34,660 nt of DNA from JBEOJY01 sp040275305 (GTDB lineage: Bacteria; Pseudomonadota; Alphaproteobacteria; UBA9219): positions 1 through 34,660 of the forward strand of contig JBEOJY010000042.1 in the NCBI GenBank assembly GCA_040275305.1. The letters are read 5' to 3'. The translations under genes were made by a program, and so were the position numbers. Of the stretch, positions 25,236 to 33,748 are shown one piece after another. A model generated the notes under the pieces. It was not told the origin of the DNA. It ran no database searches and saw only the letters and a program-made list of their open reading frames with translations. The number at the start of each line of letters is the position of its first letter. Positions within the stretch are counted from its first letter, which is position 1.

Positions 25236-28200
25236 TCAGTTTCTGGTCAGCTTCTTATGATAGTTGTTCCATCTTCTGGGGAAGTTGTTAGCGGCAGCAT
25301 CTGCGCGGACAGGGTCAGCGTACCAATTTGCGCGATCAATATTTTTTTCGACACCGAGGCCATGGCCCATTACATAGGCGGCATTGGCGTTGGCTAGCTT
25401 GGCCCATTTGTCCTGCAGCCCATGTTCGTTGGCAATATTCGCCGCCTTCAGGATCATTCGGGCTTTTTTGGCGAGATTGGTTTCATGGGCGGCGGCTTCC
25501 TGCAATCCGCGCATGAGATCGTGGGGTTTGTCCGTGTGATTCAGTAGATTCTGGAAGTGCTTGTCTAACTTGTTGTAAACGTCATTGGGGACAAGGCTGC
25601 GCACGTCAGTGGCGGGCGGCACTTCCACGGATTTAGTGGTAACGGTTTCCGGTTGTGTCTCTGGGGTGATGGTGGCATCGGCGGCTTGTTCAGTCGCTTG
25701 GGGCGGAGGCGTGGCGTTGATTGGAGCGGGAGTCTCTACACGTGACGTTTCTTGGACCGGGGTCGCAGCTTCGAGGACGATAGGTGTCTTGGCAACATCA
25801 GGTGAAGTGGTCACTACTCGTTGGATTGGTGTTGGCGCAGTTGCCGTTACAGTTTCATGCGGTGTGGCGAAGCATTGGTTGATGATGCCGCCGATCAGGC
25901 CGCCGAAGGCTCCCCAGGCGGCGGTTTTCAGCAAGCTTTGTTTGTAGGTTTCTTGTTTGAACGCTTGTCTGTCGAAGACAAGGTCTTTGACTAGTTTGGC
26001 GCTGACGCTGGCGGTGGCGCCGACCAAGGCGGTGGCGCATAACACGCTGGCCGTCGCCAAAAAGGCGGGGGCTATGGCGGCTGAGGACGCGACGGCTCCG
26101 GCGGCAAGAGTGCGAACGCCATAGCCCGCAACCGCGCCTACCAGTATTTTGGGCGAGTTTTTGATCGTGGCTATGGCGGCGTTACGGGTGACGTTCCACG
26201 CGAATTGTGGTTCCGTGCAGAAGCGTTTCGCCGCGGCGAACGCGGCTTTGACGTTTTCCTTTTTCTGGGCAGCCCATGGCTTGAACGCGCCGTTATTCTG
26301 TGCCTGACGTTTTAAAACAGAGGCGCGTCGAGCTGTGGAATTGGGGGTGGCGACAGGGGTTTCCGGGGCGGGTACGCTTGAGGTAGCATTTTTATTGTTT
26401 GAAAATGCCGCTTGGAGCCTGTCACGTTCTTGTCCAGATGCTGAGTCCATAACAGCGTCATAATCGGCAGGAGGCGTGGCTGCAATTTTTGCCGTATCCG
26501 GGTTGCCGCTGATCGCTTTGAGAGCCTTAAAATCATGAGGCGTAGCATTTTCGACGAACCATTGTCTTCTTTCGGCCAAAGCCTGTAGCTGCGCCCAGTC
26601 GCGCGAGCCGAAATCGCTGGCATTGGCCGTGTAATCCGCGACTTCTTGACGCACGGCCTTGCGGTAGGTTTCGTCGGGCGCTTTGGTTCCAAGCAGCAAG
26701 CTCAGTTGATCTCTGTAGAGCTGAGAGTTATTGGCGTTGATGCTTGCGCGTTTTTCTATCTTCCATCCAGAGCAGGCATAGGTTGTCAGAAGGTTTTTCG
26801 CCACTTGTTGCAATTCGGGGTGAACCAAGATGGTTTTGAGTGTGGGGCAGAAAACCAACAGAGGCTTCTTGCCTGATTCTTGTCTTGGCGCGAGCGTGAC
26901 GAAGTCTATGGCCGGGCGCGATTTGCCACTGATGGTCGGTTTCTGGAGGCGGATGGCGGGAGGCTGGAATTCAGCGACGATTCCTTGCTGAAGTTCCGTT
27001 CCTAAGGCGCTGAATCCGGGGATTGATTGATACAGATTTTCTTCATTGACAGGCGCGGTTTCCGTATTCGGTGTTGTGGGGGCAACGGGCGGAGTTTGCG
27101 CCTGCTCCGAGATGGGTTTATCGGGCGCGGAAATTGAGGGGGGGGCTTCCTTTATTCCATCGTTTGTGGACGGCGCGGGCTTCATCAGCGCATCGACGAT
27201 TTTCTGAATTTCGGGAGGGATTACTTCGCCATGTGGAGTCAGTAATTCCAACGCAGGTTGGAGTCGTTGAAGTTCTTGCAACTTTGGGGTCACGTCGAAG
27301 GCGTTCAATATCTGGTCATCTAATCCCAGCGATTGGCCTTGCAGGGTGTCGATGTTGATATTGTCCTTTTTCAGTTCTTCGTCTGTCGGGATACGGATGT
27401 CTGAGAGAGCAAATTCTTTCCCTGTAGTGGCTTCCCATGCCTTCAGGAGCGCGTCGAAGGGACCGAGTAATTGGATGTCTTGAGTGAATGATTTTCGATT
27501 GATATTCTGCGGGTAATCCTCGCGTTTCGTTAGGGCATATATGGCCCGCCAGAGGAATTTGGCCTTTTTGCCGCGCTCTCCTTCCGCGTGGCTGACGGTC
27601 ATCATGCGGATGGCTAAACTTCCCAACTGTTTGTTGTCCGCCGGAATTTTGTTAAGGACTTGCGTTACCTCAATGTATTCTTGCTTGAGGAAGTCGCGGA
27701 TTGTTTCGGAGCGTCTTGGTGTGTGCTCTTTTTCGCTGTTTTGCGCGGCTTGTTCGGTCATGTTAGGCGCATGGTTTCGCGCAAGAATCGCTGATTGAGC
27801 CTCAAACTCATGGTGGAGGCCTGTGACGGCTTTTTCGGAGATGTTTGCTCCGTCCCCTCCTTCTGGGCCGTGCCCATCGCATACGATTGCCGCCGTGATA
27901 TTTACCGGAGGTTTCGCGTATTCGAGTACCAATGTGGTGATGTTATCGCTTTTACCGGGGTTACGCGCAAATGCCATTTCGGTTAGATAGCCTGCGAGAT
28001 CGTTTTTTTGCGCGTTTATACCTGCTGCAATAATGCCTGCAATCTGTGAAGAATCGATCTCATTGAGACCTTGATTTAAGCCGTCACTCCCTACGACGAT
28101 CAGCAATCTTTCGCCGTCTTTCAGTTCCGGAAATGGCATGAATAACGTGTCGGGAGTTGAGGACATGCCCGGCGCGCAGGCCATGTCGCCAAACGAGCGC

Positions 28201-28685
28201 GTGACCAACAATCTTCCGGATAAGCGTAAGTATTTACCTCTCTGTATAATTTCTCCGCCAGCAGATTTTACCCGTTGTTGTTCGTCTGGGTTGATGGCTT
28301 TGTGTTCGTGATTGTATTCTTTTCTTGTTACGGGGTGCGCTCCTTTCAGGAGGTTCTGGATGCGCACCACGCCAGAGTCGTTCACGATGCACATATAGGC
28401 TGGGCTGTCGCCAATGTTCGCTATGCCGATATTTTCTGGCCCAACAAATACGGCAGTAGCCGTTGAGCCGCCGTCTTGTTGGTCGTTCAGTGTTTGTGCA
28501 ACGTTTTTGAATGATGTTTCGACAATACTTTTGAATGTTTGCTCGTCGCGTAGGATAGAGTTGTCCACATCACCGGAGGGGATGAATCCAAAGGAATCTT
28601 CCTGATAGCCGCGGTTCCCTTCGTGCTGGCTATGGAAAATTTTTGGGTTTGCAGGCGTAAACTGGATGATGGGTGGAAAAGACAT
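25236..28685 (-). CDS. Large PP2C-type phosphatase-domain membrane protein with rearranged motif order
   Basis: A 1149-residue protein. Residues about 18-290 carry the PP2C (PPM) Ser/Thr phosphatase motifs: GYQED (26-30), GGSTATAV (72-79), IANIGDSPAYM (88-98), VTRSFGD (161-167), GSDGL (199-203) and KSDNITTLVLEY (245-256). The metal-binding DGHG block is absent from its usual place after the ED motif and instead appears at 270-273, after SDNIT. All metal-ligand acids (Asp30, Asp201, Asp247, Asp270) are kept, so activity is plausible. A helical region (300-500), Pro/Thr linkers (500-550), an unrecognised middle domain (550-765), glycine/alanine-rich membrane segments (about 846-937), a second Pro/Thr linker (940-1030) and a helical C-terminus with one Sel1-like repeat (about 1098-1130) follow. 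AGGA lies 8 bases before the ATG. It stands alone between terminators. Substrates are unknown. Confidence 0.8.
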   Translation of the reverse strand: MSFPPIIQFTPANPKIFHSQHEGNRGYQEDSFGFIPSGDVDNSILRDEQTFKSIVETSFKNVAQTLNDQQDGGSTATAVFVGPENIGIANIGDSPAYMCIVNDSGVVRIQNLLKGAHPVTRKEYNHEHKAINPDEQQRVKSAGGEIIQRGKYLRLSGRLLVTRSFGDMACAPGMSSTPDTLFMPFPELKDGERLLIVVGSDGLNQGLNEIDSSQIAGIIAAGINAQKNDLAGYLTEMAFARNPGKSDNITTLVLEYAKPPVNITAAIVCDGHGPEGGDGANISEKAVTGLHHEFEAQSAILARNHAPNMTEQAAQNSEKEHTPRRSETIRDFLKQEYIEVTQVLNKIPADNKQLGSLAIRMMTVSHAEGERGKKAKFLWRAIYALTKREDYPQNINRKSFTQDIQLLGPFDALLKAWEATTGKEFALSDIRIPTDEELKKDNINIDTLQGQSLGLDDQILNAFDVTPKLQELQRLQPALELLTPHGEVIPPEIQKIVDALMKPAPSTNDGIKEAPPSISAPDKPISEQAQTPPVAPTTPNTETAPVNEENLYQSIPGFSALGTELQQGIVAEFQPPAIRLQKPTISGKSRPAIDFVTLAPRQESGKKPLLVFCPTLKTILVHPELQQVAKNLLTTYACSGWKIEKRASINANNSQLYRDQLSLLLGTKAPDETYRKAVRQEVADYTANASDFGSRDWAQLQALAERRQWFVENATPHDFKALKAISGNPDTAKIAATPPADYDAVMDSASGQERDRLQAAFSNNKNATSSVPAPETPVATPNSTARRASVLKRQAQNNGAFKPWAAQKKENVKAAFAAAKRFCTEPQFAWNVTRNAAIATIKNSPKILVGAVAGYGVRTLAAGAVASSAAIAPAFLATASVLCATALVGATASVSAKLVKDLVFDRQAFKQETYKQSLLKTAAWGAFGGLIGGIINQCFATPHETVTATAPTPIQRVVTTSPDVAKTPIVLEAATPVQETSRVETPAPINATPPPQATEQAADATITPETQPETVTTKSVEVPPATDVRSLVPNDVYNKLDKHFQNLLNHTDKPHDLMRGLQEAAAHETNLAKKARMILKAANIANEHGLQDKWAKLANANAAYVMGHGLGVEKNIDRANWYADPVRADAAANNFPRRWNNYHKKLTRN

Positions 28686-28780
28686 AGTAATTCCTGATCA
28701 ACGGATGTTTTGGCAATGCAAGTAAAGGTCAATATGAATGATGTATTTGTAACTCAAGTCTTATCCTGAAAGCAAAACAA

Positions 28781-28808
28781 AAGGGGCTGCGGTTGTCCGC
28801 AGCCCCTT
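28781..28808 (-). terminator. Intrinsic terminator of groESL
   Basis: A perfect 12-base stem, AAGGGGCTGCGG (28781-28792) with CCGCAGCCCCTT (28797-28808), has a four-base loop. On the minus strand it is followed by TTGTTTTGC, about 60 bases beyond the groEL stop; on the plus strand by CGTTTT. This is a strong Rho-independent terminator. Confidence 0.88.
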
Positions 28809-28870
28809 CGTTTTAACCATTTAACCTTGAGGACGAGGCTTTTTAAGGCCTGTCGGATGGGTTAATGGGC

Positions 28871-30520
28871 TTAGAAATCGCCCATATCGCCCATGCCGCC
28901 CATGCCACCGCCTGCGCCGCCGCCGGACGCAGCCTTCTTCTCAGGCTTGTCGGCAACCATCGCTTCGGTGGTGATGAGGAGGCCCGCGACCGACGCAGCG
29001 CTTTCCAGCGCGATGCGGACGACCTTGGTCGGATCGACGATTCCGGCCTTGATCATGTCGCAATATTCGCCCTTCTGCGCGTCGAAGCCGAAGTTGGAGT
29101 CCTTCTGATCCATCAGGCGGCCGACGACGACCGAACCGTCCAGACCGGCGTTCTCGACGATCTGGCGGATCGGGGCTTCGAGCGCGCGGCGGACGATATC
29201 CACCCCGCGACGTTGATCGTCGTTGGCGACACGCACTTTCTCGATCGAACGAACGGCGTACAAGAGGGCCGCGCCGCCACCGGCGACGATGCCTTCTTCG
29301 ACGGCTGCGCGCGTGGCGTGCATGGCGTCATCGACGCGATCCTTGCGCTCCTTGACTTCCACGTCCGTGGCTCCGCCAACGCGGATGACGGCGATGCCGC
29401 CCGCGAGCTTGGCCAGACGTTCTTGAAGTTTCTCGCGGTCGTAGTCGGAGGTGGTTTCCTCGATCTGCTGACGGATCTGGGCGCAGCGGGCTTCGATGTC
29501 CTTCTTCTTGCCAGCGCCGTCGATGATCGTGGTGTTGTCCTTGTCGATGCGGACCTTCTTGGTGGTGCCGAGCATGTCGAGCGTGACATTCTCAAGCTTG
29601 ATGCCGAGGTCTTCGGAGATGACCTGACCACCCGTGAGGATCGCCATGTCTTCCAGCATTGCCTTGCGGCGGTCGCCGAAGCCGGGGGCCTTGACGGCGG
29701 CGACTTTGAGGCCACCGCGCAGTTTGTTCACGACGAGGGTCGCGAGCGCTTCGCCTTCGACTTCTTCCGCGACGATGACGAGCGGTTTGCCCGACTGCAC
29801 GACGGCTTCGAGCACCGGCAGCAGCGGCTGCAGGCTCGATAGCTTCTTCTCGTGCAGGAGGATGTAGGGGCTTTCCATCTCGCAGATCATTTTTTCGCTG
29901 TTGGTGACGAAATAGGGCGAGAGGTAGCCACGGTCGAACTGCATGCCTTCGACGATGTCTAGCTCGGTCTCGAGGCTCTTGTTTTCTTCAACCGTGATGA
30001 CGCCTTCGTTGCCGACTTTCTCCATCGCCTTGGCGATCATGCTGCCGATGTCCGCGTCGCCATTGGCCGAGATGGTGCCGACTTGCGCGATTTCCGCGTT
30101 GGTCGAAACCTTGCGCGAACGTTCTTTCAGGTCTTCGACGACTTTCTCAAGCGCCGCTTCGATGCCGCGCTTCAGATCCATCGGGTTCATACCTGCCGCG
30201 ACGGCCTTCGCGCCTTCCTGCGCGATGGCTTGCGCCAGAACTGTGGCGGTGGTGGTGCCGTCGCCGGCCTTGTCGTTGGCCTTGCTCGCGACTTCGCGCA
30301 CCATCTGGGCGCCCATGTTCTGGAGCTTGTTTTCAAGCTCGATTTCCTTCGCGACGGATACGCCATCTTTGGTCGTGCGCGGTGCGCCGTAGGATTTGTC
30401 GAGAAGCACGTTGCGGCCTTTGGGGCCCAGCGTGATCTTGACCGCGCTTGCGAGGATGTTGACGCCGATCATCATTTCGCTGCGGGCGTCATCCCCGAAT
30501 TTGATTATCTTTGCTGCCAT
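28871..30520 (-). CDS. groEL: Chaperonin GroEL
   Basis: A 549-residue GroEL (60-kDa chaperonin) that forms the double-ring folding chamber capped by GroES. From MAAKIIKFGDDARSEM it runs through the family blocks GPKGRNVLLDKSYGAP, the ATP-binding GDGTTTATVLAQAI, GMNPMDLKRGI and GGAALLY. It ends in a Gly/Met-rich tail GGGMGGMGDMGDF. The in-frame ATG six codons earlier is rejected because the conserved protein begins at MAAK, with AAAGGA upstream. It lies 48 bases downstream of groES in the standard groESL operon and is closed by a strong terminator. Confidence 0.98.
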   Translation of the reverse strand: MAAKIIKFGDDARSEMMIGVNILASAVKITLGPKGRNVLLDKSYGAPRTTKDGVSVAKEIELENKLQNMGAQMVREVASKANDKAGDGTTTATVLAQAIAQEGAKAVAAGMNPMDLKRGIEAALEKVVEDLKERSRKVSTNAEIAQVGTISANGDADIGSMIAKAMEKVGNEGVITVEENKSLETELDIVEGMQFDRGYLSPYFVTNSEKMICEMESPYILLHEKKLSSLQPLLPVLEAVVQSGKPLVIVAEEVEGEALATLVVNKLRGGLKVAAVKAPGFGDRRKAMLEDMAILTGGQVISEDLGIKLENVTLDMLGTTKKVRIDKDNTTIIDGAGKKKDIEARCAQIRQQIEETTSDYDREKLQERLAKLAGGIAVIRVGGATDVEVKERKDRVDDAMHATRAAVEEGIVAGGGAALLYAVRSIEKVRVANDDQRRGVDIVRRALEAPIRQIVENAGLDGSVVVGRLMDQKDSNFGFDAQKGEYCDMIKAGIVDPTKVVRIALESAASVAGLLITTEAMVADKPEKKAASGGGAGGGMGGMGDMGDF

Positions 30521-30568
30521 GGTTTTCGATCCTTTCAATATCGTGATGTCTTAAGGCGACGGGTTGGT

Positions 30569-30883
30569 TTAAGCCGCCTTCTTTGCCTTTGACGAGCCTT
30601 CCAGCACGCCCATAATGTCGGATTCCTTCATAATCAGGAGTTCCTCGCCGTCGATCTTGACCTCGGTTCCCGACCATTTGCCGAACAGAACGCGGTCACC
30701 GGCCTTGACATCCATCGGGATGATTTCGCCGTCTTCATCGCGCGCGCCTGGGCCCACGGCGATCACTTCTCCTTCTTGCGGCTTTTCCTTGGCGGTGTCG
30801 GGGATGATGATGCCTCCGGAGCTGCGCGTATCGCCTTCGACGCGGCGCACAACTACGCGGTCATGCAGGGGACGGAATTTCAT
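30569..30883 (-). CDS. groES: Co-chaperonin GroES
   Basis: A 104-residue GroES, the heptameric lid of GroEL. MKFRPLHDRVVVRRVE, the mobile loop around TRSSGGIIIPDTAKEKPQEG, VIAVGPG and LFGKWSGTEVKIDGEELLIMKE are all typical. The C-terminus is slightly extended with a basic SSKAKKAA tail. AAGGAG lies 7 bases before the ATG. It is transcribed with groEL from an RpoH-like promoter about 110 bases upstream. Confidence 0.98.
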   Translation of the reverse strand: MKFRPLHDRVVVRRVEGDTRSSGGIIIPDTAKEKPQEGEVIAVGPGARDEDGEIIPMDVKAGDRVLFGKWSGTEVKIDGEELLIMKESDIMGVLEGSSKAKKAA

Positions 30884-30991
30884 TTTGTTACTCCTTCATT
30901 CAGCAAGGTTGAACACTTCAATTTCTCTGCCCGGGAGCTTCCGAGGCGATTTCGCGCTTTCAGGAAGCCCTGTCTATCATGGGCTAAGGTG

Positions 30992-31020
30992 AAATAGGGA
31001 TATTTCTCCTAGGTTTCAAG
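30992..31020 (-). promoter_or_regulatory. Heat-shock (RpoH-type) promoter of groESL
   Basis: On the minus strand CTTGAAA (31020-31014) is followed after 14 bases by CCCTATTT (30999-30992). This closely fits the sigma-32 consensus CTTGAAA–N(11-16)–CCCCATNT and its alphaproteobacterial variants. The transcript would have a leader of about 100 bases before groES. No CIRCE inverted repeat (TTAGCACTC–N9–GAGTGCTAA) is seen between it and groES, so control appears to be by RpoH rather than HrcA. Confidence 0.75.
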
Positions 31021-31043
31021 GGCGATTAACGATTTTTTTATTT

Positions 31044-32084
31044 CTACCTATATTCTTTTGGCAAGGCGGCGTCAGGCAAAGGCTCAGTTGGCGAGCCTTT
31101 ATGCGCAGGCTTGACTCTGCGGGCCAGATGGTCGGCGCGGGCGCGAATGACGCGCAGAAGCTCTGGCGTTATGGCCGGGCTGTCGTTTTCTCCGAGCTCT
31201 CTTCTCGCCGAAGCGGTTTCGAGGGCTTGCCGATAGAGCGTCGCCGCTTCGGACGGATAGCCGTAGCGATCATAGAGGCTTGCCAGTTCCACGCGATAGG
31301 CGAGGTTTTGCGGCGCGAGGCGAACGGCGCGATCGAGGGTGGTCAGGGCTTTTCCTTCGTCTTGCAGGCGCGCATATTGCCGCGCCAGCGAAGCTTGGAC
31401 GGGGGCGCTTGAGGGATCGGCGGCGGCCATGTCTTCAAGCTCTTTCAGCGCTTGCGGCGCGGTGGATAGACCTAGTTCGATGGCCAGATTGCGCAGGGCT
31501 TCGGCATTTTGCGGGTCATGTTCCAACAGGCGGCAAAGCGTTTCGATAGCGTGTTCGTGGCGGTCCATATGGGCCAGTATGTAGGCTTTGAGGTTCAGGG
31601 CGTCGGGATTGTTCGGCGTTTGCGCGAGCGCGCGATCAATGGCGCGTAGGGCGGCTAGTCCGTCTCCCGTCTGCAAGGCTTGCCAAGATTGGGTCAGGAA
31701 TGGGGACGGCGTTTTTTCATGGCGCGGCGAGAGCGAGATTTTCGCGCGTGGTTTGGGGGTTTTTAGGGCGGAAGGTTGGCCCATTTGTCCCAGTTTATCG
31801 ACGACGCTTGCGACGGCGGGGTCGGGCAGGCCTGATTGATATCTGATCATAGACAGTTGAGATGGCGACGGCGGGAGAAGGCGACTGGCCTTGATCGAGA
31901 TATCGGTTTGCGCGTTCAGCGTTGTTCCGTTCGAGACTTGGTCCGCAGCGGGGGGATCGTTCGCCCAGACGTGGGGGCCTGCGACGATTATGGCCAGCGC
32001 CAGTAGAAAAAGCGCGGCAATAGCTGGTTTTGCGCAGCGTTCGATGGGTACGATCATTGTCAGGAGTGGCCTCATCGTCTTCAT
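31044..32084 (-). CDS. Exported or membrane-anchored TPR protein
   Basis: A 346-residue protein with an N-terminal hydrophobic segment (AIAALFLLALAIIVAGPHVWA, about residues 21-41) that reads as a signal peptide or anchor with a possible cleavage site after VWA. A Pro/Ser-rich stretch of about 90 residues follows. Then come several tetratricopeptide repeats (about 130-300), for example WQALQTGDGLAALRAIDRALAQTPNNPDALNLKAY, HAIETLCRLLEHDPQNAEALRNLA and ALTTLDRAVRLAPQNLAYRVELASLYDRYGY. TPRs mediate protein-protein contacts; the partner is unknown. The start at 32084 (MKTMRPLL) is chosen because the ten extra residues available upstream do not suit a signal peptide. It has no operon partner in view. 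Confidence 0.75.
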   Translation of the reverse strand: MKTMRPLLTMIVPIERCAKPAIAALFLLALAIIVAGPHVWANDPPAADQVSNGTTLNAQTDISIKASRLLPPSPSQLSMIRYQSGLPDPAVASVVDKLGQMGQPSALKTPKPRAKISLSPRHEKTPSPFLTQSWQALQTGDGLAALRAIDRALAQTPNNPDALNLKAYILAHMDRHEHAIETLCRLLEHDPQNAEALRNLAIELGLSTAPQALKELEDMAAADPSSAPVQASLARQYARLQDEGKALTTLDRAVRLAPQNLAYRVELASLYDRYGYPSEAATLYRQALETASARRELGENDSPAITPELLRVIRARADHLARRVKPAHKGSPTEPLPDAALPKEYR

Positions 32085-32285
32085 TCCGTAACGTTCTTTT
32101 CGGTTTCGTAGCATGGTGGGGCGATTTCGACGAGTCCCTTGATGCGGTTTGGGCGTTAACCAAAGAATAAGTTATTGCTTTCTTGTGTTTTAGGGTAAAG
32201 TGTGCGCCACTGTGGGGATTTTCGAGTTGTCCTTGCGGAGGGTTTGTCGCAACCTAGTTTTGAACACGAGGTTCATCCCAGCTTC

Positions 32286-33068
32286 ATGCAAACGCTTGTT
32301 CTTCCGAAGTCGGGCCAGACCGCTAGAATCGGCGTTCTTGGACCGGAGCATCTTTCCCAGACCCAAGTTTTGCTCGCGGAGACGCGCGCGGCTTTGCCGG
32401 AGGCGGAAAAGATGTTCGTTCTTCCGCAGCCGCAATCCTATTTCGAGAATTTGTTGGCGCGGCGCAACGGCGTTTTGTTGGGCGTGACGGTGGGCGATCA
32501 GGTCGTCGCGCAGATGGCGGTCATGGGGGCCATGACGCTTGACGAGGCCATCGACCGCAATGCGATTACACGCAACGACGTTTATTTCCACCATGCCGTG
32601 CCGCGCGATGTCGTGGCGGTGGCTAAAAGCATGTCGGTGCATCCGGCGTGGCGCGGCAACGCGCTCGCGCAAATTATGCTTAAGTCAGCGCTTGATTTGC
32701 CAATGAGCCGCGCGGCGGATCACATGTTCGCGCAGGCTTCAGTCGATAACATGCGCAGCTGGTCGATGTTTTTGCGCCAAGGGTTCGGCGTCGTCGCGGC
32801 GGCGGTCGATCCAAGCGATCATAAGCCCCGCTTTGTTTTGCAAAGGCCTGCGCTTGGCTTTGGTTTGCGCGAGGCGCTTAGCGTGGAGGGCGTTAGCCCG
32901 ACGGCAAGCTTCGCCGCGATTATGCGCCTGACGGGCCGCGAGGCGCTGATCGGCACACTTGCGCCGGAGGGGATTTCGTTCGATTTGTCCTTCTATGCGA
33001 GCGAAACTTCCGCTGCGGCGTGGAGCGACGAGGAGCAGACGCATTACGCAGGCGCGAAGGGGTTCTAA
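32286..33068 (+). CDS. GNAT-like acetyltransferase family protein
   Basis: A protein of about 260 residues with a GNAT fold in its central part. The strand/loop/helix AKSMSVHPAWRGNALAQIMLKSAL carries an R-x-G-N-A version of the acetyl-CoA loop, and QASVDNMRSWSMFLRQGFGVVAAAVD is the usual Asn/Tyr strand-helix ending in a GF turn. The C-terminal ~80 residues (from about 185) are not typical GNAT and are unrecognised. The ATG at 32286 lacks a good Shine-Dalgarno sequence; a GTG at 32202 would add 28 residues and cannot be excluded. It faces away from the TPR gene across a short intergenic region. The substrate is unknown, and it is not obviously a paralogue of the acetyltransferase at 9109. Confidence 0.65.
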   Translation: MQTLVLPKSGQTARIGVLGPEHLSQTQVLLAETRAALPEAEKMFVLPQPQSYFENLLARRNGVLLGVTVGDQVVAQMAVMGAMTLDEAIDRNAITRNDVYFHHAVPRDVVAVAKSMSVHPAWRGNALAQIMLKSALDLPMSRAADHMFAQASVDNMRSWSMFLRQGFGVVAAAVDPSDHKPRFVLQRPALGFGLREALSVEGVSPTASFAAIMRLTGREALIGTLAPEGISFDLSFYASETSAAAWSDEEQTHYAGAKGF

Positions 33069-33072
33069 GGCG

Positions 33073-33282
33073 TCAGTTATCCTTGGGGCGGGCGAGAAAG
33101 CGCGTGATGTGTTTGCGCACGACGTCTGCGGCTTGTTCGGCTTCCCATGTCAAGCCTGAGCAGCCGAGACAGAGATCAAGGGAGCTGGCGGCTTCGGCGA
33201 GTAGGCGGTAAGATTCGCGTTGGTCCATACCGCAGGCAGGGCAGCTAGAGTTTGTCGGGGTGTTTATGGCTTCCATGGTCAT
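33073..33282 (-). CDS. Small four-cysteine (zinc-ribbon-like) protein
   Basis: A 69-residue protein with two C-x-x-C pairs, CPAC (about 14-17) and CLGC (about 38-41), spaced as in a small zinc ribbon. The remainder is helical and acidic to basic. The start codon overlaps the stop of the upstream small frame by ATGA, suggesting translational coupling. It converges on the GNAT-like gene. No family is recognised; the Cys4 pattern and coupling support a real gene, but its size leaves doubt. Confidence 0.5.
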   Translation of the reverse strand: MTMEAINTPTNSSCPACGMDQRESYRLLAEAASSLDLCLGCSGLTWEAEQAADVVRKHITRFLARPKDN

Positions 33283-33479
33283 TGCAACGCTCGTGAGACG
33301 GGGGTGGCTTTCGGGGCGCTATCTTGAATTTGGCAGGCCCTCGTGAAACGGGTTTCCGGATCGCCCTGACAGATGGAGCGATCGGATAATCCGGCGGCTT
33401 TCTCGATTTCAGCCAGACAATGCCATGCCATAATCTCTCCAAAACGCTCAACAAGGTTTTCAAAGGATAGCAGGGGCAT
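33279..33479 (-). CDS. Small hypothetical protein, coupled to the four-cysteine protein
   Basis: A 66-residue frame beginning MPLLSFENLVERFGEIMAWHCLAEIEKAAG, predicted mostly helical, with three cysteines (about 21, 37, 49) and a polar C-terminus. Its TGA overlaps the ATG of the downstream four-cysteine gene, which is the best argument that it is translated. There is no clear Shine-Dalgarno sequence before the ATG. I recognise no family. Confidence 0.4.
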   Translation of the reverse strand: MPLLSFENLVERFGEIMAWHCLAEIEKAAGLSDRSICQGDPETRFTRACQIQDSAPKATPVSRALQ

Positions 33480-33680
33480 GGCATTTTTTTGCGCTGAAGG
33501 TTCAATGCGTGATGGCGTTTATACTGATGTGCTATGATGTTTTTTTCAAGTTAAATTGTTGTTCTGTTGCAATTATGGCAAAACATTAAGCGGTGATTTA
33601 CAAATTGTTACCAAGATTTCAGCTTTGAATTATTTTTGTTACTTTCCTGACGGTTTTCTGTTTCTTTTGAAATGCTTTAT

Positions 33681-33722
33681 AGGGAACTTATCCCTGTCGA
33701 TACCTGTTGGCAGATTACCAAC
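33681..33722. promoter_or_regulatory. Two small dyads upstream of the XRE-type regulator
   Basis: AGGGA-N5-TCCCT (33681-33695) and GTTGG-N7-CCAAC (33706-33722) lie 27-68 bases before the regulator start. Autoregulation through such sites is common for XRE proteins, but the two dyads differ in sequence, so this is only a suggestion. The surrounding 33506-33748 is AT-rich and shows no gene. Confidence 0.25.
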
Positions 33723-33748
33723 GGAAATGTCGTTGAAGAGGATACTCA

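Noticed and set aside
28865..29842. Long plus-strand open frame (325 codons) opposite groEL
   Set aside because: It is antisense to a fully conserved groEL; GC-rich third positions keep the opposite frame open. No domain and no start signal.
30884..30991. CIRCE operator in the groES leader
   Set aside because: Searched for TTAGCACTC–N9–GAGTGCTAA on both strands; no acceptable match seen.
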